This document shows, one piece after another, positions 9,274 through 21,151 of a DNA stretch of 64,000 nt (the first letter of the stretch is position 1; every line of letters starts with the position of its first letter). The notes under the pieces were generated by a model. That model searched no databases, had not been told where the DNA came from, and saw only the letters and a program-made list of their open reading frames with translations. Both the position numbers and the translations under genes were made by a program. This DNA comes from Closterium sp. Naga37s-1 (Eukaryota > Streptophyta > Zygnematophyceae > Desmidiales > Closteriaceae), in NCBI GenBank assembly GCA_947471745.1, contig CANJKZ010000174.1, positions 3,767,001-3,831,000 of the forward strand, in the 5' to 3' direction.

Positions 9274-11001
9274 CTAGTGTGTGCACCCCTCGCCTCTCAA
9301 GTCGCCCTTCAACCCCTCCACCTCCACATTCATCTGCTCCTCCTCCGTCCCTGTTTTCCCGCTCCTGTGTGCTATCCTGTCCCACATCCTCTTAGCAAAT
9401 TTTGTCTTAGCGAGGATAGGAATGAGGGTGAGCACAGCCAGTAGGCAGAAGATGGCAATCGTGGCAGGATCGTAGAGGTCTGAAACGGAGTTGATTGTAG
9501 AGAGTACGCACCCAGCCTTCACTTGTACCACGTTGTAAGGGAAAAACCCCAGGAATGTGCCTATAACGAAGGTTGGGAAGGGGATTCCGACCACTGGAGC
9601 ACAGAGGTTGATCACCCAGGAGGGAAGCACGGGTGTGATTCTAAGGAAGATGATATAATAAACGAGGCAGCTCTGGTGGCGCTGCACCTCGCGTCGCAGC
9701 CAATCGCAGCGCTCCGTGAAGTAAGAGTACACCACATCGCGAAGAATGAAAAGCGATACGGCGTAGGAGAGGCACGCGCCGATGGTTATAAAGAGCGAGA
9801 TTGTAAAGAGGCCGAGTGGGAAGCCAAAAAGGGACCCAGCTAGGATGTTGCAGAGGAGGGTTCCAGGAATTAGGAAGGTTTGAATAAAGAGATAAAAGTT
9901 TACGAAAGTGAAATACACTCTGGTGGGGTATGCTGCCATGTAGAGGTTGAGTGTAGATCGCATGGATTGGAGGTCTGAGATGCTGTGGGGGAAGTGGAGG
10001 GTCGCATAAGCGACAGCTGTCGTGCTGCTGTTGGAAGATTCGGAACCAGGTGAATATGGATTGGATTCTGTGGCAGATGCGTTGAAGAGGGAATTATCTG
10101 GTGCGAATAACGACACGCTGCCCCCGCCGATGCTGCTGGTGGTGGTGCTGCCGTTCGCGGGAATATCTTGACCTGAAGGATCCACAACTAGGGTTTCATT
10201 GCTCGGACTGCTCCCGTTGCTGCTGCTGCTAAAGCTGCCCAGAAAATTTCCGCTGCTCATGAACCCATTCCCGTTGATGCCGCTGAGCTCGCTCCCATTG
10301 GTTGCGACTCCACCAAACGGCGTCGCAGGCGACTGCAATGCGACCTGAACGGTGGCGATAGACGGCAGCGTTACGAAGCTGACGACGACAATGAGCGACC
10401 ACCCAAGGAAAAGCAGGAGGAGGCAGGAAAGCCGGCGACATAGTTCCGAACCGACGCCGACGGCAGCAGGAGAAACGTCAGGATAGCCGGAGATGGCGAC
10501 TATGGCGGGATCTTCTACGGATTTCGGTCGAAGGACGACGGTGCTACAGTCGCTGCGACAACCACCCTTGCTGCCGCAACAGTCGGAGGTGACAGAGTCG
10601 GGAGTGATAGAAACGGGGTCCAGCGTGATGGTAACGGTGTCGTCCCTGATCGGTTTTAACCTAACGTGGGCGGAGTCTATATTAAGACAATGTATTCTGT
10701 CGATGATGCCGTCGCTGCTGCTTCTTCTGCTGCTGCAGCCACTTCTGCTACCGCCGCCACCGCCGCCGCCGCTGCCGGTGTCGTCAAAGCAGTGACTGGA
10801 TTCGAGGCCGAACGGGCAGTTGACGAAATCGGCGTTTTCGTCGGCGTCACTTACTACTCCGCCGGGGTTCAGCCGCGCGGTGCTCGGCGAATCCGGATCG
10901 CGTGAGTGCGACATTGCGCTCGGCGACGTGCGACGTGCGACGTGCGACAGGAAGTGCGACGGGCAACGATGAGTCGCCTGCGGTGACGTCGGCTTTCCCA
11001 C
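9274..11001 (-). CDS. TMEM41-like VTT-domain membrane protein
   Basis: One uninterrupted frame of 575 residues. Residues about 365-530 are a VTT (SNARE-associated, DedA-like) domain: NFYLFIQTFLIPGT, LFGFPLGLF, then FLRITPVLPSWVIN and FVIGTFLGFFPYNVVQVKAG. The R-P-N and G-x-x-P pattern of the family's re-entrant loops is kept. The closest recall is TMEM41B/TVP38-type ER proteins, which act in lipid scrambling and membrane trafficking. There is a hydrophobic segment at about 187-212, and a long Ser/Gly/Asn-rich N-terminus that makes it about twice the usual length. The start could be the first Met or Met30. Absence of introns contrasts with its neighbours. Family sure; exact ortholog and function inferred. 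Confidence 0.85.
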   Translation of the reverse strand: MGKPTSPQATHRCPSHFLSHVARRTSPSAMSHSRDPDSPSTARLNPGGVVSDADENADFVNCPFGLESSHCFDDTGSGGGGGGGSRSGCSSRRSSSDGIIDRIHCLNIDSAHVRLKPIRDDTVTITLDPVSITPDSVTSDCCGSKGGCRSDCSTVVLRPKSVEDPAIVAISGYPDVSPAAVGVGSELCRRLSCLLLLFLGWSLIVVVSFVTLPSIATVQVALQSPATPFGGVATNGSELSGINGNGFMSSGNFLGSFSSSSNGSSPSNETLVVDPSGQDIPANGSTTTSSIGGGSVSLFAPDNSLFNASATESNPYSPGSESSNSSTTAVAYATLHFPHSISDLQSMRSTLNLYMAAYPTRVYFTFVNFYLFIQTFLIPGTLLCNILAGSLFGFPLGLFTISLFITIGACLSYAVSLFILRDVVYSYFTERCDWLRREVQRHQSCLVYYIIFLRITPVLPSWVINLCAPVVGIPFPTFVIGTFLGFFPYNVVQVKAGCVLSTINSVSDLYDPATIAIFCLLAVLTLIPILAKTKFAKRMWDRIAHRSGKTGTEEEQMNVEVEGLKGDLRGEGCTH

Positions 11002-12340
11002 AAAATAAGTCGACGTGCGGGGATAAATCAGAAACTTCTACGTAGAAGATGAGGGTGTATAACCTAGACGAGGCCGCATACTAACGAGATAAGACTTAGC
11101 CAGCAGCATAGGGCTCGAACTGGGGAACGAGGAAGGAAGGTGGCTAGGAAAGCGGCGAGAATCCGTGCCTGATGTGTCGAGTCCAAACAATCGAAAATGC
11201 AAGAACCCGCTGGCACTAACAAGCGAGTTAGTCGGCAGAATCTTCACTGAGGATGCGTAGAAACTAAGGGAACATAGAAGCAGACTTGATAAGACTGAAG
11301 ACATAAATATGGATGGACGGACTAGGAAGTATTGTAGGCCAAGAAGACGGGAAGTGTGGGTGCATCGGTTGTCATCGAGAACTTCTCGGTCAGGCCAGGT
11401 AAAGGGAACCGTCACTGCCGCACAGGTTTGTTCTCTGAGCCTTGCTTGCCTCGGCAGAGATTTGAGAAAACCGGCAGGGCAGCTACGGCATGGCGGGATG
11501 TGATTTCCATACCTAATCGTGGAACGTACTGTAGTGCAGAGCAGAACTGATAAACTCACCTACACTATCCTACCTACACATACACCTTGGAAGTCGGGCT
11601 TGGAGGTAGGGAGTTTCGGAACTTGGTTCGGGAGCTTAGGTATTCCGGGACTGGTTCGCGAACTTCGGCGGTACGGGTGACGGGGCAAGTGAGGTATGGG
11701 TGCGTATTTGGTTAGCACAACGAGGCACGGGCCCTGGCTGGGTGAGAGGGGGCGCTGAACGCGGACCAAACCTGGACCGAAGCCAGCACGTAGTTTCAGA
11801 GGCAGAAGCGGTAACTTCGACGCGGACTCACGAACCGCGACGAGAGTGAAAACGAGTGACACAGGTGCGCGAGTGTGAGCTTGGGGAACGAGCCTTGTGG
11901 AAAGATGGGACAGCAGAGAAGAACGGGACACATCAAACCGACTTCCGGCTCGAGGGGGAATGTGATGGTCTGGGGCGGGAACATTTTCAACAACTCAGAG
12001 CGTATTCCTATCCTCGTATCAAGAAAACCTCATATCAACTTCCCACTGAAAATTCCCCTAAACCCGAAACCTCTCGCTACTTTTACCAGGCAAATAGTAC
12101 AATCTTGATATGAGGTTTTCTTGATACGAGGATAGGAATACGCTCTCAGTCACAGATTATCCGCTTGTCAGAGAGTTTTTGAGCTGGGCAGGGTGGAGGA
12201 GAACACCTCACTAAATGCGTTTTGATGAAGCCAACAAACATCTCACCAACCATACCACTCGGCAACAGCAATCGTGGCATAGAGATTCATGGGCTACATG
12301 GCAGGGACAGAAACATAAAAACCTCCGTAACGAGAAAACA
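11002..12340. other. Intergenic region upstream of TMEM41-like gene
   Basis: Open frames here (for example minus 11038-11559) show no domain or composition that supports coding. The main structure is the 40-bp inverted repeat at 11999-12144. Confidence 0.6.
11999..12144. repeat. Perfect 40-bp inverted repeat with 66-bp spacer
   Basis: Left arm 11999-12038 is the exact reverse complement of 12105-12144 (left arm begins AGCGTATTCCTATCCTCG). A transcript would fold into a long hairpin. It could be a fold-back element, a recent inverted duplication or a small-RNA precursor; sequence alone does not decide. Confidence 0.95.
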
Positions 12341-12413
12341 TGGAGATGCGGGGTATCGATCCCCGTACCTCTCGCATGCTAAGCGAGCGCTCCACCATCT
12401 GAGCTACATCCCC
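12341..12413 (-). tRNA. tRNA-Ala(AGC)
   Basis: The 73-nt minus-strand sequence begins GGGGATGTAGCTCAGATGG. Acceptor stem GGGGATG/CATCTCC pairs fully with one G-U. The anticodon arm is CTCGC-TTAGCAT-GCGAG, giving anticodon AGC. The T arm has a CGGGG/CCCCG stem around GATCGATA; the loop's first bases differ from the usual TTCGA. D arm GCTC/GAGC is present. No intron. A TTTT Pol III terminator follows about 7 nt downstream. The 3' CCA is not encoded, as expected for a nuclear gene. Confidence 0.93.
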
Positions 12414-12598
12414 GTCGATCGAAAAAAATCGGATTTATTTCGACTAATGAAAGCGGCTAAGCCAATGCCAGTAGAATTCACTTGTCGCTTATCACTGGAG
12501 CTACTGAAAAAAAATCGATGCTCTCATAAATGACTACCGGGTCAAATCTGGAACATTGAATCCCCCCCTCCCGCTACAATCTCATTTTTTTTTTCTCC

Positions 12599-15500
12599 CT
12601 ATCCATATCGCACAATTGCAGACGCCCATGTAAGGCCAGCACCAAAACCGGCCGTTGCGATAACATCCCCGGACTTCACTTTACCACTGCGCACAGCTTC
12701 GTCAAGAGCAATGGGGATGGATGCTGCACTCGTATTGCCGTAACTGGCCACATTTGAGATCACCTTCTCGTGAGGAATGCCCATTTTGGTTGCCACAGCG
12801 TCCATTATCCGTTGATTGGCCTGGATGGTGGCAGAGGAGGAATAGAGAAGTTGTGCAATAATGACCGAGGAGCAGAATTGAGTGACATGGAAAAGAGAGT
12901 TTGACACCTGGATCAATGCACAGCTGCACTGCATCTACTGTAAATAATCTGTTTAGGTTGGTAAGATGCACAGCGGAGATCTGAATGGTAGGAGGTCCTT
13001 AACGCAACTAAGCAGCACTTTTGTTTGTTTCCAGCAAGTTGGTACTTACCCCATTGCTCCGAGCACTTCCAGTCTGTAACAAAGGAACAAGTTACCTGTT
13101 GTTTCCATGTGGCTACTTGAGTGCATGCGAAGCAAGACAGCTACCTGATGCAGCAGAAGCCAGTCAATGTCGCCCGTCGAGAGCTCTGCCTCCTGAAGTG
13201 CTGCTTGTAGGACCTGCAGGGACGAGAGGCCAGACCAGGTGTGGTTGTTCATGAGTGGTAATGACAGGATGGGGGGGGAAGGGAAGCAGAAGCCAGTCAA
13301 TGTCGTCCGTTGAGAGCTCTGCCTCCTGAAGTGCTGCTTGTAGGACCTGCAGGGACGAGAGGCCGGACCGGGTGTGGTTGTTCATGAGTGGTAATGACAG
13401 GACGGGGGGGGAAGGGAAGCAGAAGCCAGTCAATGTCGTCCGTTGAGAGCTCTGCCTCCTGAAGTGCTGCTTGTAGGACCTGCAGGGACGGAAGGCAGGG
13501 TGTGGTTGTTTGTGGGAAGGGAGAAGATGTGAAGGTGAAAATGGAAACCTAAAGCGGGTTGGGAAGCTGCTTGTACGACATGACGGGGTGAGGGGAAGAG
13601 GGCAGAGAGGAAGGGAGAAATAGGGGGCTAGAGTGGATACAGGCTTTAACAACATGCAAAATATATTCGTTATGTGAGGAGGCATGTACACATTGACAAG
13701 AAACACAGTAGTGAAGCCTTTATGGGGCTATGTTAGTTAGTCTCTTTTTGGGAGGGGAGAAGGGAGAAGGGGGGGCAACGAATCAGAACATGGTCATCAA
13801 GCCTGCCTTTTTCTTTGTCTTTTGTTTTTTGTTTGTTGTTTTTTTTCCCTTTTTTTCGGGCTGTGGCGGGGCATGAAAGTGATCTTGAGGGGGTCTCCGA
13901 GCATGACAGTGATGCCTGCCTTAGACCTGCAAGCTGTGTTGCATACCTGGGGCACGGAGGTGACAGCGAACTTGTAAACCTCCTTCCCGTTCATCACTAT
14001 GGGGGTCGCCACCGCCCTCCCCGCAATGGACCCGCTCTCTTCTGGTGCCGGTGTCACACTGAAGCACGCGTGCAGGTGCCTGGCGAGGGAGCATCAGGGA
14101 AAGGACAGGGGGGAGGTTTGGGGGGATGTATGGTTTAGGGTCGAGCAAAGCAGCTTGCCGCCTCCCTGCTCGAGTCAGCGCAGAGCTGCAACAGGCTGGT
14201 GCACTTGGGGATGAATACAAGAGGAGTCAGCCAATAGGATTGAAGTCGGGTGTTAGCAACAAATCCTTTTGCAATGCCTGCTCTTTGCTGGGCTATCACA
14301 ATGTCGAAACACGGTGCGGTGCGGACCATTACTGCTGGGCACTTGCAGTTAGGCTTAAAATCACCTTAGCAGCACACCTTGAACCAAGGAGGCCCCTGAA
14401 TAATGTACCATGAACCATGCCTGTCATCGTAAAGATGGATCCCCAGCTAGTTATCACCACTCTTGCTCTGGCCTTGTTTCACAACAACCAGCATACCGTC
14501 GCTCTCGCCCTCGCCTGCAGCATGCACCAGCACGGCCCCACAGCCATCGCCGAACAGGATGCACGTACCCCTGTCCGACCAGTCCACGTACCTTGCCTGG
14601 TGTGGCAGACAGTACGCTGGATCCTAACTGGAAACCCTGACGACCTCTCTGAGAGAGACTATCCATCCAGCTTACCTTGACCCCCCTCCATCCATCCCTC
14701 AAACCACTGCCGAGCGTTGCCCTAGTAGCCCCACCTCCATAGCCATCGCTGTGCATGTCGAAGCCCAGCATACCATCGCTCTCGCCCTCCGCTGCAGCCT
14801 GCACCAGCACGGCCTCAAAGCCATCGCCAAACAGGATGCACGTACCCCTGTCCGACCAGTCCACGTACCTTGGTACGGCACACAACACGCTGGATCCTAG
14901 CTGGGAACTGAAGAACCCCCATGAGAGACAATGCCCGTTTCTTTTATCTTGATCTCTCATATTACTGCTGAGTGTTACCCAAGTAACCCTACCTGGAGCC
15001 GTAGCCGTCACTGTGCATGTCGAAGCCCAGCATACCGTCGCTCTCGCCCTCAGCTGCAGCCTGCACCAACACGGCCCCACAGCCGTCGCCGAACAGAATG
15101 CACGTGCCCCTGTCCGACCAGTCCACGTATCGGGACAGCCCATCCGCCCCCACCACAAGCACTCGCTCGTACCCGCCACCTGCAGGGTTGGTTCAGTGGC
15201 AGGAGATGGATGGAAAAGTGACAAGCAAAGAGCAAGGGGAGCTATCAAAAAGAGCAGTCAAAGGCAAAATGTCCGACCAGTCCACGTATCGCGACAGCCC
15301 ATCCGCCCCCACCACAAGCACCCACTCGTACCCGCCTCCTGCAGGGTTGGTTGGTTCAGTGGCATAAGATGGTGGACAAGTGAGGAGCATGAATACAAAG
15401 CAAGAGGAGCAGTCACATAACTCCATATAGGGGGAGGGGGATTGTTCTTGTTAACAACAAACACTCACTACGAGCTGCCTCCTGCGGGATTGGATTAATC

Positions 15501-17455
15501 ATTAATGATTTACAACCCCGGAGGCAGCTTATGAGGGGTAGGGGGAGAAGATTTATGTGTGCAGTCAGTTATTTAGCCAGGAGTGGGGATTCATATGGAC
15601 ATGAATGTAACGAACATGAGGCAGTATTTCTCCTGAATCGAGGTACAAACATCCATGGACACCGAGGTTCTGGGGGTACCTTGGATGAACCGGGAGGCGG
15701 TGACAAGGCCGAGGACAAAGCCACTGCACGCTGCAGTGAGGTCGAACGCCACCGCTCGTTTGCAGCCCAGGTCCCGTTGAATCTGGCGGCAACGGAGCAG
15801 GGAATGGCGGGGAAAAGGTAATAGCAATCAGGGGCCGGGAGCAGGGTGACAGAGGAGAGCGTGAGACCAGAACGACGAAGGGGTGATATGCGATGGGGAC
15901 GCAATACGAATTAGTGGAATTGACAATGTTGCATGAACGATGCTCACCAGGCAAATTCCACGCCTCATGTTTTGAAAGTTGATGTGAAGTCTATTGACAA
16001 TGATGGTAACCAGCGGGTCTACGAATTGAGACCGTGAGATGCGCTCGATTATGATGGTCACAGTCACGAGACAACTAGATCGACGGTGAGATCGTCAGAG
16101 GATGACGTGCAGACCTTCAGGGGTTGACGCCCAGAAGACCACCGAATTTTTTGTTTCACGGTATATCACGCAGGTATGTGTCTTGTCTACGAGCTCCGAT
16201 ACCCACCAGGCAGCTACCGCCTAAAGTATCGTCGTCGCATCGAGGGTTGAAGTGGAAATGAGGATCATGGAAACCACTGATCGCAGGCATAATGTACAAA
16301 TTGCGCATGATACTCACCAGGCAACCATCGCCGAATGTCGTCGTCGTCGTCGAGGTTGACTTGCGAATGTAGATGGTAACCAGTGATCGTAACCATAATT
16401 CACGTTTCAGAACTCACCAGGCAACCACCGCCGAAAATGTCGTCGGGGGTTGACGTGCAGAAGATGATCAGGTCCACGTCAGCAGGGTCCACGCCAGCCA
16501 TTTCCAGAGCCTTCCGCGAAGCCTCTGTAGCCAGGCCAGTCATCGACTCGTTCTCTGTGCCACCGCAATCACGGAGGGGTAAATGAAGATGACGGGAAGA
16601 GACAAGGGGCGGGAGTGGGGGATAGGAGATTGATTAGGGTGGTTTTCGAAGTTCGTGGTGAGAAAGCGCGACGGAGAACGGATTCGGGGAGCTAAAATCC
16701 CCAGGTGATTTCCATCGCGCTGTTTCTTTGGTTCGTTGTTTCCCATCAAACCGCCATAAGACACTGCTGTAGAGCATGTTACGGATGCTGGTTACGCTGG
16801 AATGCAACAGCTTACCAGAGAGGACATGGCGGTTCCGAATGCCGGTACGGGTGGCGATCCATTCATCGGACGTTTCCATCAGGGATGCGAGAAAATCATT
16901 GGTGACAATTTTCTTTGGCACAGCTGAGCCGGTTCCAATGATTCGAGAACCACGGCCGGGCTTCCTGCATAGTGGACATGAATGAATTCAAATTGTACTT
17001 TGTGCATAAGTACAAATGACGAAGCGAAGCGCAAGTTCTGTGAACGAGGAACTGAAATGTCGTTCCCAGGGTGACGAAACTTAGCAGAAAGACACGACGT
17101 AATTTTCCGTTCTCACAGTGCCAAGCTCCGATCTGACGTAGTTAGCACCTCATCCTAATATTCACCTCTTCCGGGATTTTTTCTCGCCGGAGTCAGCAGC
17201 CGGAGGCTCTGTGGTGGCTGAATTCACCACATTCAATGCTCCTGTGGACGAAGCTTTCAATGCCTGGCGTTGCCATGTCCTGGAGCTCGATCCAGACAGA
17301 ATCAATTTGCCGTTTCCGCGAACAGCAGCACAAGACGAGAATCTGCTACTCTGGCTAATGAAATCGCTGCTTCTCTCAACAGACGCACAGCCTATAGAGA
17401 CGGAACAAGCGGCACTAACGGCCTGGGCCATGTCTGCTAGGCTAACCAGCAACAC
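12599..17455 (-). CDS. KAS III: 3-ketoacyl-ACP synthase III (KAS III), plastid
   Basis: Starts fatty-acid synthesis by condensing acetyl-CoA with malonyl-ACP in the plastid. Eight exons with GT/AG sites and matching phases: 17166-17455, 16816-16964, 16418-16554, 15680-15782, 14993-15179, 13947-14079, 13145-13213, 12599-12820, giving 429 residues. Exon 1 is Ser/Ala-rich, consistent with a transit peptide (Met at 17455 or 17431). The body has [20 protein letters not shown]. The catalytic triad is visible: Cys in [10 protein letters not shown], His in DIDWLLLHQ, Asn in [15 protein letters not shown]; the C-terminus [16 protein letters not shown] is typical. Several exons have extra partial copies in adjacent introns, so transcript models may mis-splice. 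Confidence 0.9.
13258..13495 (-). repeat. Two partial copies of KAS III exon 7
   Basis: The exon 7 sequence ([20 protein letters not shown]) recurs near 13284-13355 and 13409-13480, upstream of the complete exon at 13145-13213. Both extra copies keep the acceptor side but lose the last His-Gln codons and the donor, running instead into intron sequence. The copies differ from each other by a few bases. Confidence 0.85.
14440..14890 (-). repeat. Two further partial copies of KAS III exon 5
   Basis: The 3' half of exon 5 ([40 protein letters not shown]) recurs near 14460-14600 and 14725-14880 beside the full exon at 14993-15179. A 5' fragment of the same exon lies at about 15270-15350. Spacing and divergence suggest successive tandem duplications of exon plus intron edge. 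Confidence 0.8.
15930..16430 (-). repeat. Decayed copies of KAS III exon 3 donor end
   Basis: The end of exon 3 with its donor (plus-strand CTCACCAGGCAACCACCGCC) is echoed near 15942, 16203 and 16315 with increasing divergence. Only the last 10-15 exon codons and the splice site are recognisable. Confidence 0.65.
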
Positions 17456-17664
17456 CTGTCAGTGGACACTAGAACGGCACCTGCTAGAGTGCACTCAGAA
17501 CAGCATAGGACGGCTGAAGGGTTCGTCAGAACCGTTAAGACGGAAGAACGAAAGAATCAACCTAGGAGGCTATCTGAAAAGTTGAAGAAATGGCTAGGCT
17601 AGAGAGTATTGTGCCTGCTGTGGCTGTCTGGGCCTGCTATGGCTGTCCAGACCAGTCTAGGACT

Positions 17665-18458
17665 GTGATCAGCACCTAGCCGGAACTCCTGAGGAGCATA
17701 TAATGCACTTAGCTTTGGGGGTTTGCACGGTGGCACTGGTGGTGCTGCTGGTGCTGGTGGTGTTGAGGATGCTGGTGTTGCTGGTGGTGAGGTGAGTAAA
17801 AGCATGGTTGATTTTGCTGGTGTTTCTGGGACTGGTGAAGTGAGCAGTGATGACCAACAACACAGTGGGGATCGTGGAGGGATGATAGGCATTCCTCCAG
17901 CAAATTCTCAGGGAGGTGATTTCCAGGCAACAGTTGACTCCGGTAGTGACGGAGCAACAGTGAAGGGGCAAAGATCGTCCAAACCTACACTTCCAAAGAG
18001 AAGGTTGGGATTCTCCTTCTCCAGTTTCACAACTGTCAGTAGAGCGAGTGATTTGTAGTACATTTGTTTAGGCTGGTGCTTTGCTTAGGTACAACAAACG
18101 TCTGAACGTATTGTGTGCCAAGTAGAATGTACATGGATTGTAAAATATAGAATCTTTGCGTGCACCCTTTTGTTTTGTATCACTGGTTCCGTGGACTTGG
18201 AATGCAGTTTCGAGTGTTCCAATAGCGGTGAGTGCTAACGTGGTTCGGATCGAAACTTTGCCACGCAATCACGGTTTTCGCAACGGTGATCATCCCTGAC
18301 GACACACGAGCCGCTGATGGCGAATCTCGCGATTGTCGCCATGTCACGGATGTCGCCTCCAACGTCACTCCAACCTTCTGACCGTGGAAACAGCAAAGTT
18401 CGAGGATGTCCGTTGACGGCCGGATGCTCCTCAGGAGTTCCGGCTAGGTGCTGATCAC
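17665..18458. mobile_element. Segment bounded by 35-bp perfect inverted repeats
   Basis: 17665-17699 and 18424-18458 are exact reverse complements over 35 bp (left arm starts GTGATCAGCACCTAGCCGG). The 794-bp unit has no transposase frame and I see no clear target-site duplication. A non-autonomous DNA transposon or an inverted local duplication both fit. It lies just downstream of the GLR tail. Confidence 0.6.
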
Positions 18459-18818
18459 CGTCGTACGAGGCTAGGGAGGATGCTAAAGAGGGAGGAGTGG
18501 AGAGAGAGGAGGGGATTACAGGACCGTCGGGAGTGGCAGAGGCAGTGGTGGTGGCGGTGCTGGTGGTGCTGGTGATGTGGGTGGAAGGTGGATGGGGCGG
18601 GCTGATGGCTGTTGTGCTGACCGTGTGCCGTAGGGGAGGAGGCCTGGAAAAAGACGCACCGACAGAGGGGAGGAGAGAGGAGAGGGGAGGAGGGTAGCAG
18701 TGAGGAGAAACACGAGGAGGGAATTGATACATGGAGACAGTAACTGTCGTGCATCAGCACTATAATCAAATCAATAGAGAAAAAGTCACTAGGCGATGAC
18801 GCTTGATTACAAAAAGGC

Positions 18819-18856
<38 letters not shown>

Positions 18857-21151
18857 GGGCAGAATAAGAGCTGCAAAGCCATGTAGGTGTACGCATTCAG
18901 GTATGCGCAAAGTCACACTCATTGCACATTGCACATTGCACATTGCACATTGCATACATACACAAATGCACATCGCACACTGCACCATAGATAAATATGC
19001 ACGTTGCACAAGGCACACGCACCTCTCACTGCTTGATCCTGTAGCCTCTGTCACCGACACACTCCTCCCACTACTGCCCAAATAATGCCCACCACTCCCC
19101 AACTGACGCCCACCATCTCCCACCCTCTCCTCTCCCTCCTCTCCCTCCTTTTCCTCCTCTTCCTCCTCTTCCTCCTCCTCTCCTTCTTCCTCCTCTCGCA
19201 CACTCCCATCAAGCATGCTTTCACTGAAGCTGCTATTACCAGGAAACCCACTCTCCACCGAGCTGCTTCCAACAAACCGACTCTCCCAAGCACTGCCACC
19301 ACCACCAGCAAACATGCTGTCATTGAAGCTGCTCATTCCATGCCCCTGCAGAGTCTGCCTTGACAGCTGTCCCCTCCTGGACGCTCCAGGGGATGGGGTC
19401 CCTCTATAAGCCCCGCCCACACCTTCGTCATAAGCACCCTCGTTAGGCAAACCAGGCCCTGCCTCGTTATAAGCACCACTAGCCGATGCTTGCGAATCTG
19501 CCCGAGAAATCGCTGCCTGTGGATCCTGCCCGAAAACCACTGCTTGACATTGAGAGGCTGCTTCAAAGGAGGATGCTTGCCGGTCTGCCCCACCTGAAAC
19601 CAACGCCACTCTCTGTGCTTCTGCCCCAGGTGTAACCCTCAGGGTTTCTGCTGCACGCGCAGGCAAGCTGTGCCTTTGCGTTTGGACCTCCTCCTCCAAA
19701 GCTGGGCCTTTGCCTTTGTCTGTGGAGCGTAAACCTGCTGCTGTAAGTGCATCTGCAGATCTTGCATCATTGACAAACACATTCCCTGCTCGTCCATCCC
19801 TGATAACCCCTGCCGATCCAGCATCCCTGCTGCTGAACGCATCCATCCCACCAGCACCAGTCCTAGGGTTCATTGACAGGTGCCGAGACAGACCTCGTCC
19901 AGGTGGAACCTGGTGGAGGGTTCGACTGGGCTGGTCTATCCCTCGCTGCAGAGGGAGACCGGCCAGGTTCCCGCTAGACAGGTGCTTTCTGGGAGGAGGT
20001 TTGGACTGGGTTCGGCTGGAAGGGCTGGTGAGGCTAAAGGAGGGGCTGCTGTTGGTATACTTGAAGGTTTTGCTCTTAGAAAACGGGCGTGTCGTGGGGG
20101 ATTGTAGAGAGGGGTTGTAACGAGGGCTGTAACGAGGGTTTGTTGCAATGAGGGATGGCGGGCGGTGGTGATGTGGCGCGTGAAAACTGGATGGGCTTGT
20201 GCTGGATAGGTCAAAAGCAGCAGGGCTGCGTTTGAAGGTCCTGCTCTTGCTGAAAGGGTGTGGAGAGCGAGGAGAGAAGGCGTCTGGAAAGAGTGAGTGG
20301 GTTGCACTGGTAGTGGCAGAAGCAGCAGCAGCAGCATCAGCAGCAGCAACAGCAGCGGCAGCAGCAGCAGCAACACTGGTAGGTGTTGAACCAACGGTGC
20401 CAATGGCAATGCCACGAGCATTGGAAGCAGCACCAGACGATACTGCTGCCACTGCAGCCGCAGCTGCTGATGTGCTCATGACCGTTTGACTGTAGCTTAG
20501 AACCCTTCCACTGTGGCTCTGACGTTGTTGGAATCTCATAGCATCAGCTGGGTTATTTGAGAGTATAGCCTGGATATTAGGGGTGTCAGGGATACTTGCT
20601 GCACTCCTGGTTTGTCGAAGGTTCCGGGAAGACTCCAACCGGCGAAAGTTCCGAGAAGATTCGAACCGACGGAGATTCTTCTTGGAGAAATCGGGGTGCT
20701 GAAGGTTCCGGGAAGATGCGAGGCGCTGCAGGTTCCTGGAAGGCTCCGGGCGCTGAAGGTTCCTGTGAGATTCCATACTCGGGAGGTTCCCAAGTGACCC
20801 GCGCTGGTGGTGGTGGTGGATGCTGTTGGTGGGAGATTCTAGATGTTGCAGGTCTGGAACAGACCGGTTCGAGGCAGATCGACGGAGCAGGCTATCCGAA
20901 CTGGAAGATGGTGATGTCATTCTGGAGGACGGTGACACCATCCCAGGGGATAGTGACGTCATTCTGGGGGCTGGTGACGTCATCCTAGGGGATGATGACG
21001 TCACTCGGAGGGATGGTGGCATCATTCGAGGGGATGGTAACGCAAGTCTGGGAGATGGTGGTGCGAGTCTGGAGGAGGATGGTGTGGAGAGGGGGAGAGC
21101 AGGGAGGTCCTCGTAGGATGCTAGGTTGCGCACACGGGTCCATTCCTCCCC
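18455..21151 (-). CDS. GLR C-terminal tail, Ser/Pro/Ala-rich exon
   Basis: An acceptor at 21151 opens GEEWTRVRNLASYEDLPALP, followed by Ser-Pro-Arg repeats, repeated SRNLQ/SRNFRRLESS units, an Ala-rich run, and SFSKSRTFKRSPAAFDL-type basic/Ser motifs. It ends in a Glu-rich run and SVTEATGSSSER, where a donor-like GTGCGT occurs near 19018. Below that the frame stays open to 18455 but reads a CA-rich and TA-rich tract and is probably noncoding. The composition is that of a disordered cytoplasmic tail. A partial copy lies at 53.2-55.4 kb. Confidence 0.5.

Noticed and set aside
10493-10905. Plus-strand frames over the TMEM41-like gene
   Set aside because: They lie opposite Ser/Gly-rich codons of the well-supported minus-strand gene.
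11038-11559. 173-codon minus-strand frame
   Set aside because: No domain, no helpful composition and no plausible splice partners; left as intergenic.
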